Positions 1 through 7,274 of a stretch of DNA of 64,000 nt are shown in pieces. The position numbers were made by a program, and so were the translations under genes. This DNA is from Catellatospora paridis (GTDB lineage: Bacteria > Actinomycetota > Actinomycetes > Mycobacteriales > Micromonosporaceae), in the NCBI RefSeq assembly GCF_009720365.1, contig NZ_WBZD01000017.1, positions 124,001-188,000 of the forward strand, written 5' to 3'. Every line of letters begins with the position of its first letter. The stretch's first letter is position 1. A model generated the notes under the pieces. It was not told the origin of the DNA. It saw only the letters and a program-made list of their open reading frames with translations, and did not search any database.

Positions 1-305
1 AGGTCGAGGTGGAAGGCGTGGTACGAGCCGCCGTACACCGAGTCGAGGGTGAAGTGCGGGACGGCCGAGTCCTCGGGCGTGAACGCGAAGATCATGTGGC
101 TGTCCAGGTGGATCATCGGGACCACCAGGCCCACGTACACGACCTTGGCGACGGCCTCGCCGCGGAAGATCCGCACCGAGCCGACCGGGGCGGGCGACAT
201 CGGGCTGGTCAGCTCGGCCAGCGGCGTCTCCTGCGCGACCAGGTCGGGGTGGCGGGCGAGTAAACGTTGCAGGGTGCGCTCGCACAGGTCGGCGGGCAGG
301 CTCAC
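1..305 (-). CDS. Possible bilin-reductase-like protein, N-terminal part only
   Basis: The gene starts with GTG at 305, two bases after the TGA of the Rieske oxygenase gene, and runs off the window, so only about the first 100 residues are visible. No confident family can be named. The stretch containing PHFTLDSVYGG followed by FHLDL has the strand pattern seen in ferredoxin-dependent bilin reductases and red chlorophyll catabolite reductase, where an acidic strand sits in the bilin pocket. That would fit its position as last visible gene of an operon that also encodes an RCCR-like protein (2479-3279) and a PaO-like Rieske protein. The reading frame is certain; the family call is inference from pattern and context. 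Confidence 0.5.
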   Translation of the reverse strand, partial: MSLPADLCERTLQRLLARHPDLVAQETPLAELTSPMSPAPVGSVRIFRGEAVAKVVYVGLVVPMIHLDSHMIFAFTPEDSAVPHFTLDSVYGGSYHAFHLD

Positions 306-307
306 GG

Positions 308-1510
308 TCACTCCTCAGGGGTGGAATCGGACTCGGCCGCCGCGGCCGCGTCCCAGGCGGCCTGGACGGTCGGGTGCTCGCCCCGGGCCTTGTGCACCCA
401 GGCGCGGGCCAGCTCGGGGTTCTCCCGGCGGGCCGGGGACGCGATCACGGTCGCGGTGCGGCGCGGCACGTCGCCGGTGATGCTGTCCTCCTCGGACAGC
501 AGCCAGCCCTTCTCGGCCAGCTCCTGGCGGCGGCGGCGGTAGTGCACCGCGATCAGGTCGCTCTTGATGTGCAGCTCCGCGCCCAGGTCGAAGGGCAGCA
601 GCTCGGGCCGCACCTTGTTCACGACCTCCGCGTCCTCGTAGAAGATCTTCAGGGTGCGGCTGATCGCGTTCTTGTCGGCCCACCTGCCGGTGAAGAAGGT
701 GCGCAGTGCGACCCACTTGACCAGCGTGGTCGTCTCGTCGATCGGGATGTTCGTGTCGTAGATGATCAGCTCGCCGATCGGCAGCCGAACGTGCAGCTTG
801 ATCATGTTGGGCAGCATCCAGCCCGCCGACGTGCGCACCGGTGGCCGGTTGTTCAGATCGCCCTTGTTGCGGTTCAGCGCCGCCCAGATGCCCTTCGGCC
901 GCGGCGGGTACAGGTCCACCGTGGCGAACGCCGACCACTCGTCGGGGGTCTCCAGCTCGTACTCGGCGACCTCGGGGCGCTCCGGGTTGCCGAACGCGCC
1001 CGCGTGCACGAACGGCGCGTGCGCGATGTCGCAGCCGTTCTCCAGGATGCGCTCGTAGTTGGCCTGCCACAGGAACTCGCCGGTCACCGCCCGGAAGCGG
1101 CCGCCGTTCTCCTTCAGGTCGTCGAACTCCGGCCACACCGGGATCGGCGGGCGCTCGGACTCGGGCAGGTCGCCCATGAACACCCAGACGAAGCCGTACT
1201 TCTCCTGCACCGGGTACGAGTCGACGCGGGCCTTCTTCGGGATGCCGCGGCCGGGCAGGTTGGCCGGGATCTTCGTGACCTGGCCGTCGGCGTCGTACTC
1301 CCAGCCGTGGTACGGACAGACGAGGCAGCCGTCCTTGGTCCAGCCGCCGGACAGCGCCGCGCCGCGGTGCACGCACAGGTCGCTCAGCGCGACCGGGCGG
1401 CCCTTCGGGGTGCGGTAGAGGGCCAGGTGCTGGCCGAGCACGGTGACGCGGGCCGGCTTGACGGTGACCCGGTCGGCGAACTCGACCGCGTACCAGAAGT
1501 TCTTCAACAT
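308..1510 (-). CDS. Rieske non-heme iron oxygenase, pheophorbide a oxygenase/VanA-like
   Basis: This 400-residue protein has an N-terminal Rieske [2Fe-2S] domain with C46-x-H48 and C65-x2-H68, and a catalytic domain with a mononuclear-iron triad D161-x2-H164-x4-H169. The arrangement is that of the single-component-oxygenase branch that includes vanillate demethylase VanA and the plant pheophorbide a oxygenase/TIC55 family; such enzymes take electrons from a separate reductase. ATG at 1510 follows the upstream hydrolase stop by three bases, and GTG of the next gene lies two bases after its TGA, so it sits in a tight operon. No dedicated reductase is adjacent; the FAD oxidoreductase at 28255-28935 is a candidate. 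The substrate is inferred from the RCCR-like neighbour. Confidence 0.85.
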   Translation of the reverse strand: MLKNFWYAVEFADRVTVKPARVTVLGQHLALYRTPKGRPVALSDLCVHRGAALSGGWTKDGCLVCPYHGWEYDADGQVTKIPANLPGRGIPKKARVDSYPVQEKYGFVWVFMGDLPESERPPIPVWPEFDDLKENGGRFRAVTGEFLWQANYERILENGCDIAHAPFVHAGAFGNPERPEVAEYELETPDEWSAFATVDLYPPRPKGIWAALNRNKGDLNNRPPVRTSAGWMLPNMIKLHVRLPIGELIIYDTNIPIDETTTLVKWVALRTFFTGRWADKNAISRTLKIFYEDAEVVNKVRPELLPFDLGAELHIKSDLIAVHYRRRRQELAEKGWLLSEEDSITGDVPRRTATVIASPARRENPELARAWVHKARGEHPTVQAAWDAAAAAESDSTPEE

Positions 1511-1513
1511 CGG

Positions 1514-2482
1514 TTACCTCCGCTGGATCGACGCGACGCCGCCGTGGTCGGCGAGTTTGTCCCATTCGGTATACGACGCCTGATCGCCGGTGAGGTGCAT
1601 CCGGCAGAACGTGCCGAGCAGGTCGGCCAGCAGTTCGCGGTGGGCCGCCGGGTCGCCGTCGGCGGGCTGATCGAGGAAGGCGCGCGCGGCGGTGTGGTCG
1701 ACCGGGTGCACGATCGCGAAGTGGTTCGCCCCGGCCAGACGTACCAGCGCGTTGTCGCCTCCCCGGTCGGGCAGGGCCTCGTCGAAGGTCCGCGTGATCG
1801 GGTCGCGGCGGGTGGCCGCGTCCTCGCCGTAGCGGTCCGCCGAGCCGTTGATGACGCCGTCGTTGGTGCCCGCGACCAGCAGCACCGGGCAGTCGGCCTG
1901 GGCCGGCAGCACGGTGCCCGCGGGCCAGCCCAGCATGGTGGCGACCATGGTGTGCGCGCCGTAGGTCGCCACGGCCTTGACCTCGGTCACGAACCGCGCG
2001 GACTGGAGTGCGACCGTGCCGCCCGCCGAGTGTCCGATCAGTGCGACCCGTTGCAGGTCGAGCAGCCCGGCGACCGGCCCGGTCATCGCGGCCAGCGCGT
2101 CGAGCACCGGCCGCAGCGACGGCGTGGTGGGCCGCTTGCCATAGCCGTCGGGGCGGGCCGCGTCGAGGTCCACGCCCGGCGTGATGCCGTGCAGGCCGCC
2201 GAACAGCGTGCCCACCCAGTCGTAGGTCACCGCGACGATGCCCTGCTCGGCCAGCCGCACCGCGAGCCAGCGGTACGCCTCCTGGCCCACGTTCACCCCG
2301 GACACGATCACCGCCACCGGGTACGGCGCACCGGCCGGGTCGGCGGCCATCACGCCGGACAGGCGCTCGCGGTCCGAGCCGTCGGGCCGCGCCGGGTAGT
2401 AGACGCGCAGGTGCGCGGTGTCGAACGGGGCCTCGTGGCCCGGGATCGTCGTGGCCCACCAGACCGAGCGGATCACCTTCAC
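1514..2482 (-). CDS. Alpha/beta hydrolase, chlorophyllase-like
   Basis: This 322-residue protein has a serine-hydrolase nucleophile elbow GHSAGG with S152, an oxyanion region near SGVNVGQEAY, a later acidic strand VLLVAGTNDG and a C-terminal histidine in GANHFAIVHP. It has no signal peptide, so it is probably cytoplasmic. GTG at 2482 overlaps the upstream TGA by four bases (GTGA), which fixes the start. The fold and the YPVAVIVSG / GIVAVTYDW spacing resemble chlorophyllase and PET-hydrolase-like families. In this operon it could remove an ester, such as the phytyl or the C13 carboxymethyl ester, from a chlorophyll derivative. That role is inference; a general esterase is equally compatible with the sequence alone. 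Confidence 0.75.
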   Translation of the reverse strand: MKVIRSVWWATTIPGHEAPFDTAHLRVYYPARPDGSDRERLSGVMAADPAGAPYPVAVIVSGVNVGQEAYRWLAVRLAEQGIVAVTYDWVGTLFGGLHGITPGVDLDAARPDGYGKRPTTPSLRPVLDALAAMTGPVAGLLDLQRVALIGHSAGGTVALQSARFVTEVKAVATYGAHTMVATMLGWPAGTVLPAQADCPVLLVAGTNDGVINGSADRYGEDAATRRDPITRTFDEALPDRGGDNALVRLAGANHFAIVHPVDHTAARAFLDQPADGDPAAHRELLADLLGTFCRMHLTGDQASYTEWDKLADHGGVASIQRR

Positions 2483-3279
2483 GGCCGGGCCAGCTTCCGG
2501 TCGCCGCCCCACAGGCCGCGGACCAGCTTGTCCGTGGTCTCCTGGCCGAAGAAGCGCACACCCATCACGTTGGCCGGGTCGCGTTCGGCGATGTTGCGCC
2601 GGATGCGCAGGTCGGTCTCGGCCAGCGCGGCGCGCTCGTCCTGCGGCACCGGCGGGGCCTCGTCGACCCAGCGCAGCCACCGGTCCACGTGCTCGTGGGT
2701 GAGCTTGCGGACGATGTCGAGGTTGCGCGCGCTGCGACCGAACGAGTAGCAGTACGCCGTCGGGCTCAGGCTGGCGCGGATGAAGCCGGCCCGGCTGACG
2801 AAGTACTCGAACTCGGGGTCGGCGCGGTGGGCCAGCCAGTCGGCGTCGAGTGGGGCGTAGTAGCTGTCGTAGTACTCGCCGTCCGCCATGAGGTTCACCC
2901 GGGGCACGGAGTCGAGGTAGAACCAGCCCTCCGGCCACACCAGCAGGGCCAGGCCCAGGTGCGGCACCTTGACCTGTGGACCCAGCCAGACGGTCAGGTG
3001 CAGATTGGCGAAGCTCGCCGACGGGTTGCCCAGCCAGGAGTGCACCATCCAGTCGACCTCGGGTCCGCTGTACGCGGCCAGCGAGCCGCCGGGCCCGTCC
3101 GGGTACTGCCCGTACGACTCCAGCTCCAGAGTCGACGGATCACGCCGTAACTCGAACCGGGCGTCGATCTTCGCCTTCAGCTCGGCCAGCAGCTCCTGGT
3201 ACAGGTGGAACGTCTCGTGCACGTCGACGGCGGGGGAGTTGTCCACCATGTCCTCGACGTGCCGCAGGGTCTCGGCCAC
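2479..3279 (-). CDS. Red chlorophyll catabolite reductase (RCCR)-like protein
   Basis: This 266-residue protein shows, in the same order as plant RCCR, a GS..Y...EVDWMVHSWLG segment (about 65-84), a VPHL strand (105-108), YLDSVPRVNL followed by EYYDSYY (121-141), FIRASLSPTAY (166-176), an EHVDRWLRWVDE helix and a closing FGQETTDKLV helix. Plant RCCR has GSW, LILDLPHRKDL, FVRSAFSPTAS and FGEEVSSRVV at matching places (compared from memory). RCCR reduces the red linear tetrapyrrole formed by pheophorbide a oxygenase, using ferredoxin. GTG at 3279 follows an AAAGG site, seven bases after the nitrilase stop. The adjacent PaO-like gene recreates the plant enzyme pair. Actual bilin substrate is unknown. 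Confidence 0.72.
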   Translation of the reverse strand: MAETLRHVEDMVDNSPAVDVHETFHLYQELLAELKAKIDARFELRRDPSTLELESYGQYPDGPGGSLAAYSGPEVDWMVHSWLGNPSASFANLHLTVWLGPQVKVPHLGLALLVWPEGWFYLDSVPRVNLMADGEYYDSYYAPLDADWLAHRADPEFEYFVSRAGFIRASLSPTAYCYSFGRSARNLDIVRKLTHEHVDRWLRWVDEAPPVPQDERAALAETDLRIRRNIAERDPANVMGVRFFGQETTDKLVRGLWGGDRKLARP

Positions 3280-3286
3280 TGCCGGT

Positions 3287-4984
3287 CTACCTTTCTGTGA
3301 GGGCTTGCACGAGCCGCCAGGGGCGGCCGTCGACGAGGTCCGTCTGCCGCGACACCTGCCGGTTGGCAGCCTGTGCCGGTGCGACATCGGCCCGCCCGGA
3401 CACCTGACCGGCGGGCACGGTGGTGACGACCGGGTGGCTGATCCGCCCCGTGAACGGGCCCTGCCAAGCGGTCCACAACGTGAAGTCGGGCGACAACGCG
3501 AACACCGCGCTGTCCTGATCGAGCGGCGCGACGGCGACCACGTTGAGCCGGTTCTCCGCGGCCCGCTCCGGCAGCCCGAGGCTCAACTCCCACTGCTCCG
3601 CGGCCGAGAACGGCACCGCCACCACATCGGCGTCGGCGAGCGCGGCCAGCCGGAACACCTCGGGAAAGATCGAGTCAGCCCCGGACACCAGGGCCAGCCG
3701 TCCCCACGCCAGCTGCACCACACGCACCGCGTCGGCTTCTCCGAAGTCGTGCGCGGATGCCGCCGTCGCTCGGGTGGCTGCCGTCGTGGCAGACCCGGCC
3801 ATCGCGGGGGAAGCCGCTGCGGCTGCGCCGTCGGTTCGACTGCCGGCGAGCTGTCCGGCAGTTGCGGCAGGGTGCAGCACAGGCTGGTGGGCGACCTCGC
3901 CGTTGGCGTCGACGAGGACCGGGCCGTTCGTCGTCGCGGTGACCGCGTGGGCGCTGGTGCCGTCGAGGGCGGCGGCGAGCAGCGTCGGGTCGGTCTCGGT
4001 GGTGACGATGAGGCGGGCACCTGCGGCGGCGGCGCGGGCGGTCTCGCGGACCACGGTCGCGGTGTCCCCGCGGACGACCGCGACGGACAGCGTTTCCGCA
4101 CCGGATCCGTGGCGGCGGCCGGTCGGCGGGGCGGCGATGGGGGCGTAGAGCTCCGGGCGGCGGGCGGCGAAGATGTCGGTGCCGTCGGGGCGGCGCTTGT
4201 CGTCGGCCAGCGACGGGTCGATGTCGGCGATCACGACGGCCTCGCCGGTGCGCGGTCCCTTCGCGACCACCGTGCCGTCGGGGGCGACGATCTGACTCTC
4301 CCCGGCCCCGTGCAGCCACTCCGCGGGCACGCCCAGTGCGGCGCTGAGCCGGGGCAGGTGCTCCTCGGGCAGCAGCGGGCCGACCTTGTTGGCGGCGACG
4401 ACCCAGACCTTGTTCTCGGCCGCGCGGACCGGGATGTGCAGGCTCGCCTCGTCGGTGGCGAACGAGTTGAGGCTGTTGAGCAGCACCTGCGCACCGCGCA
4501 GGGCGAGCCCGCGGGCCACCTCGTTGATGACGCCCTCCATGCAGGCGTACATGCCGAGGCGGCCGAGCGGGGTGTCCAGCACCGGCCCGACCTCGCCGGC
4601 CGGGTCGAGGTGGTCGTTCTCCGCGCCCATCAGCGTCTGCTTGTCGCACTGGCCGAGCACCGTGCCGTCCGGTCCGAACATGAAGTTCGTGCCGCCGGTG
4701 CGCCCGTCCGGGTGCGCGTGCGTGACGTTGATCTTCACGTACGCCTTGTGCTTGCGGGCGCGCTCGGCGACCGCGGTCAGGAACGGGTCACCGGGCCGGG
4801 TCGCGATGCGGTGCGCCTGCGCGCGATCGGCGTAGTAGGACAGGTGGTTGCAGAACTCGGGCAGGACGATCAGCTGCGCACCCCGGGTCGCGGCCTCGTC
4901 GATCAGGCGCAGGCAGGCGGCGAGATTGGCGTCGACGTCCTGCGACGCCGCGAGCTGCACCGCGGCAACCCGTACTGGAGCCAT
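3287..4984 (-). CDS. Nitrilase-superfamily carbon-nitrogen hydrolase with degenerate second domain
   Basis: The protein has 565 residues, twice the usual length. Residues 1-270 are a complete nitrilase domain with the catalytic triad E43 (LPEFCNH), K115 (GQCDKQTL) and C148 (MYACMEG), expected to hydrolyse an amide, carbamoyl or nitrile group. Residues from about 295 to 540 repeat the nitrilase strand-helix pattern (VRVVQLAWGRLALVSG, ADVVAVPFSAAEQWE) but lack a convincing triad, suggesting a decayed duplicate kept for assembly or regulation. A Ser/Ala-rich linker near 385-415 splits this half. ATG at 4984 is the first gene of the operon, directly downstream of the operator at 5007-5021. The substrate is not deducible. 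Confidence 0.8.
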   Translation of the reverse strand: MAPVRVAAVQLAASQDVDANLAACLRLIDEAATRGAQLIVLPEFCNHLSYYADRAQAHRIATRPGDPFLTAVAERARKHKAYVKINVTHAHPDGRTGGTNFMFGPDGTVLGQCDKQTLMGAENDHLDPAGEVGPVLDTPLGRLGMYACMEGVINEVARGLALRGAQVLLNSLNSFATDEASLHIPVRAAENKVWVVAANKVGPLLPEEHLPRLSAALGVPAEWLHGAGESQIVAPDGTVVAKGPRTGEAVVIADIDPSLADDKRRPDGTDIFAARRPELYAPIAAPPTGRRHGSGAETLSVAVVRGDTATVVRETARAAAAGARLIVTTETDPTLLAAALDGTSAHAVTATTNGPVLVDANGEVAHQPVLHPAATAGQLAGSRTDGAAAAASPAMAGSATTAATRATAASAHDFGEADAVRVVQLAWGRLALVSGADSIFPEVFRLAALADADVVAVPFSAAEQWELSLGLPERAAENRLNVVAVAPLDQDSAVFALSPDFTLWTAWQGPFTGRISHPVVTTVPAGQVSGRADVAPAQAANRQVSRQTDLVDGRPWRLVQALTER

Positions 4985-5006
4985 GTGGAGTCTCCGGTTC
5001 CCCTAG

Positions 5007-5021
5007 CGAAACGCTGTTTCC
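5007..5021. promoter_or_regulatory. Putative IclR-type operator, site 1
   Basis: CGAAAC-GCT-GTTTCC is a near-perfect inverted repeat 23 bases upstream of the nitrilase ATG (minus) and 52 bases upstream of the Dabb gene (plus). It carries the extended left flank GGTTCCCCTAG shared with the sites at 41841 and 51091. It could control both directions. Confidence 0.7.
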
Positions 5022-5072
5022 CGAAACTACACTCGCTGGGGCGTTTACAACAGGGGTCGACCGGAGGTCGTG

Positions 5073-5354
5073 ATGCTTTCTCACGTGGTGCTGATGACGT
5101 TCACCGACGCAGACGATGCTGCCAAGGCGAAGGATCTTTTGGAAGGGCTGGTCGGCGTCGTTCCGCAGGTCCGAACGCTCCAGGCGCACCTGGACGAGCT
5201 GCACACCCCGGTCTCGGCGCACCTGTGCCTGATCACGACCCATGAGGACGAGGCCGACCTGCGCGGATACCAGGAGCACCCGGCGCATCTGGAGCTGGCG
5301 CAGTGGCTGCGCCCGCGCCTGGCCGCCCGGACGGTCGTCGACTTCAGCCAGTGA
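5073..5354 (+). CDS. Dabb-domain (stress-responsive A/B barrel) protein
   Basis: This 93-residue protein opens with MLSHVVLMTF and contains the HLCLITTHEDEADLRGYQEHPAH segment typical of the dimeric alpha/beta-barrel Dabb family, whose members include small polyketide cyclases and proteins of unknown role. GGAGG at 5063-5067 lies five bases before ATG 5073; a GTG at 5070 is in frame but too close to the ribosome site. It diverges from the nitrilase operon and shares operator site 1, so it is probably co-regulated. It ends two bases from the stop of the convergent hydrolase gene. A catalytic role on a pathway intermediate is possible, but no active-site residue can be assigned. Confidence 0.75.
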   Translation: MLSHVVLMTFTDADDAAKAKDLLEGLVGVVPQVRTLQAHLDELHTPVSAHLCLITTHEDEADLRGYQEHPAHLELAQWLRPRLAARTVVDFSQ

Positions 5355-5356
5355 CC

Positions 5357-5923
5357 TCAGCTCAGCGCGGCCAGGAAACGCAGGCAGCGCTCCCAGGTCA
5401 GCTCGCTGGACGCGGCGTCGTAGTCGGGTGAGGCGTCATCGGTGAACAGGTGCCCGCCCGCGTAGGTGAACACCTCCGGGTGCGTGCCCAGCCGGGCCAT
5501 GGCCATCTCCCAGGCCATGATCGCGTCGGCCGACTCGTACTCGTCGCGCTCGGCGACGTGCAGTTGGGCGTCCAGGCCGGACGGCATCCGGCGGGGCGTG
5601 CCCGCGGTGCCGTGCAGCAGGAGCAGGCCGCCCACCCTCGGCTCGCGCTCGGCGATGGCCTGCGCGAAGCTCGCGCCCATGGACAGCCCGGCCAGCACGC
5701 CGCCCCCCGGCAGGTGCGCCGCCGCCTGCCGGGCGCGCTGCTGCACCACCTCCGGGCCGATCTCGCGGAGCAGCTCGAAGCCCTCGTCGGCGGTGTCCAC
5801 CACGACGCCGTCGAACAGGTCGGGCGTCAGCACGGTGTGCCCCGCGGCCCGCAGTCGCTCGGCGGCGGTCAGCACGGCCGGGCGCAGCCCGATGACGGAG
5901 TGGAACAGCAGGACGTGGGCCAT
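5357..5923 (-). CDS. Dienelactone-hydrolase-family protein
   Basis: This 188-residue single-domain alpha/beta hydrolase has the nucleophile elbow GLSMGAS (S81) and a late histidine in YAGGHLFTD (H158). Classical dienelactone hydrolases use cysteine at the nucleophile, so this Ser version is more likely a general esterase or lactonase. The length is slightly shorter than the 230 or so of the family. It is transcribed toward the Dabb gene and its own start lies 110 bases from the divergent TspO gene. No signal peptide is visible. Confidence 0.72.
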   Translation of the reverse strand: MAHVLLFHSVIGLRPAVLTAAERLRAAGHTVLTPDLFDGVVVDTADEGFELLREIGPEVVQQRARQAAAHLPGGGVLAGLSMGASFAQAIAEREPRVGGLLLLHGTAGTPRRMPSGLDAQLHVAERDEYESADAIMAWEMAMARLGTHPEVFTYAGGHLFTDDASPDYDAASSELTWERCLRFLAALS

Positions 5924-5989
5924 CCGCCCATCCTGACAGGCCGCCCCGACGCCCCGCGCGGCACCGATCCGCGAATCGACGCAACATCG

Positions 5990-6004
5990 CGGAACGCCGT
6001 TTCC
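5990..6004. promoter_or_regulatory. Putative IclR-type operator, site 2
   Basis: CGGAAC-GCC-GTTTCC lies 29 bases upstream of the TspO ATG. Its reverse complement nearly equals site 8 (48688-48702). The right half is perfect and the left half has a shifted A. Confidence 0.55.
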
Positions 6005-6033
6005 CTGCCGGCCGGTTCGGCTATAGCGGAGTC

Positions 6034-6510
6034 ATGACTGTGGCACGACGTCCGGCGGCACAGTGGTGGGCACTGGCGGGCTTCTTCGCGGCGGTGCTCG
6101 TGGTGGCGCTGGTCGGCGGGCTGGCGGTGGCGCAACCCGCCGACGACTACGCGACCCTGGCCCGCCCCGGCTGGGCGCCGCCGTCCTGGCTGTTCGGGCC
6201 GGTCTGGACGGTGCTCTACGCGATGATCGCGGTGGCGGGCTGGCTGGTCTGGCGGCGGGCCGGCTGGGGACCGGCCATGGGGGCGTACGCCGTGCAACTG
6301 GTCCTCAACGCGATCTGGACGCCGCTGTTCTTCGGCGCGGGTCAACGCGGCCTGGCGTTCGCCGACATCGTGGCGCTGTGGCTGGCCGTCGGCATCACCG
6401 TGCTGCTGTTCCGCCGGATCTCGAACGTCGCGGCCTGGCTGCTCGTGCCCTACTGGCTCTGGGTCACCTTCGCGGCCGCGCTCAACTTCAGCATCTGGCG
6501 GCTCAACTAA
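6034..6510 (+). CDS. tspO: TspO/MBR-family tryptophan-rich membrane protein
   Basis: This 158-residue protein has five predicted membrane helices and the family hallmarks ARPGWAPPSWLFGPVWTVLY (helix 1-2 loop), LVLNAIWTPLFF and LLVPYWLWVTFAAALNFSIWRLN at the end. TspO proteins bind porphyrins; bacterial members have been reported to catalyse light-dependent breakdown of protoporphyrin IX. In this window, beside a PaO/RCCR-like operon and behind a copy of the same operator, a tetrapyrrole-handling role is attractive, though TspO genes are common and may be unconnected. ATG at 6034 matches the family N terminus. Confidence 0.9.
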   Translation: MTVARRPAAQWWALAGFFAAVLVVALVGGLAVAQPADDYATLARPGWAPPSWLFGPVWTVLYAMIAVAGWLVWRRAGWGPAMGAYAVQLVLNAIWTPLFFGAGQRGLAFADIVALWLAVGITVLLFRRISNVAAWLLVPYWLWVTFAAALNFSIWRLN

Positions 6511-6537
6511 ACGACGACGCCACCCGGAACCACCCCC

Positions 6538-6556
6538 GGGACCCCTGGCGGGGCCC
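6538..6556. terminator. Weak hairpin between convergent genes
   Basis: GGG-A-CCCC-TGGC-GGGG-CCC can fold with one mismatch between the TspO stop and the convergent TIGR03086 gene. There is no U-run, so activity as a terminator is uncertain. Confidence 0.35.
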
Positions 6557-6571
6557 AAGGGAGGGTTCGGG

Positions 6572-7177
6572 TCAGGACTGCGGCGTCCACTCGGGGCGGC
6601 GGCCCAGGTAGGCGAGCAGCACCGCGGTCGCGTCGGTGTCGGCGGCCACGGGCAGCTCGGCGGCGTACGCCCCGTAGGCGCGCAGCGGCTCGACGATCTG
6701 CTTCGCCACGGCGAGCAGCTGCTCGGCGTCCTGTGCGGTGAGCGGCGAGGGTCGGCCGGTGGCGACGGCGATGTCCCAGGCGTGCACCGCGGCGTCGAGC
6801 GCGCAGGCACCGGCGGCGACCCACAGTGGCAGCGGGCCCTGCGGCAGCGGCACGGGCACCTGCTCGGCGTCGGCGTCCACGGTCGCGAAGGCTGCCGCCG
6901 ACGCGGCGAGCGCCTGCTCCAGCAGTGCGGTGGCGTCTCCGTCGATGTTGCCCGACGGCTGGAACGGGTCCTCGCTCGGCCACGGGCCGCCGGTGATGGC
7001 CGCGGCGTAGCCGATCTGGTCGCCGGTCGCGTGCTGCAGCACCTGGGTGACGTTCCAGTGCTCGCAGGGCGTCGGCAGGTCCCAGCCGTCGGCCGGAATC
7101 CCCGCCACGGCCGTCCGCAACGCGGTGTGCGCCGCGCCGAGCAGGGTGATCGCGTTCGTGCCGGTGATGGTGGTCAT
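6572..7177 (-). CDS. TIGR03086-type metal-binding (DinB/mycothiol S-transferase-like) protein
   Basis: This 201-residue protein belongs to the maleylpyruvate-isomerase/DinB-like superfamily. It has TPCEHWNVTQVLQHATGDQ near 36-55, with a potential metal histidine, and ALDAAVHAWDIAVATGR near 127-143, the usual H...H...H triad region. Members bind a divalent metal and transfer mycothiol, or have unknown roles. Its start faces the TetR-type gene and the intergenic dyads at 7205-7257, so it is probably the target of that regulator. It may detoxify an electrophile rather than belong to the neighbouring catabolic pathway. Confidence 0.8.
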   Translation of the reverse strand: MTTITGTNAITLLGAAHTALRTAVAGIPADGWDLPTPCEHWNVTQVLQHATGDQIGYAAAITGGPWPSEDPFQPSGNIDGDATALLEQALAASAAAFATVDADAEQVPVPLPQGPLPLWVAAGACALDAAVHAWDIAVATGRPSPLTAQDAEQLLAVAKQIVEPLRAYGAYAAELPVAADTDATAVLLAYLGRRPEWTPQS

Positions 7178-7204
7178 GGCTCCGCCCTTCGTCTCGGCAA
7201 TTCC

Positions 7205-7257
7205 GGAACGGAATGCCTCGTTCCGTTTCAGCTTAGCAGAGCGGAACGATCCGTTCC
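7205..7257. promoter_or_regulatory. Two GGAAC/GTTCC dyads, probable TetR operators
   Basis: GGAACGATCCGTTCC at 7243-7257 is a perfect palindrome 17 bases before the regulator's GTG. A second dyad, CGGAA-N7-TTCCG at 7209-7225, lies nearer the divergent gene. Autoregulation and control of the TIGR03086 gene are expected. Confidence 0.6.
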
Positions 7258-7274
7258 ACTGTTATCCTGGGCCG

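Noticed and set aside
315-2561. A 748-residue open frame opposite or overlapping the Rieske and hydrolase genes, and similar very long frames elsewhere (for example 374-2749, 11317-13599, 46092-48641)
   Set aside because: They are high-GC shadow frames in Arg/Pro/Ala-rich composition with no domain; only the sections that match known families are real (for example 11317-12171).
7209-7257. GGAAC/GTTCC dyads as members of the IclR-type operator set
   Set aside because: The half-sites and spacing differ (GGAACG-N3-CGTTCC) and they sit by a TetR-type gene, so they belong to that regulator.
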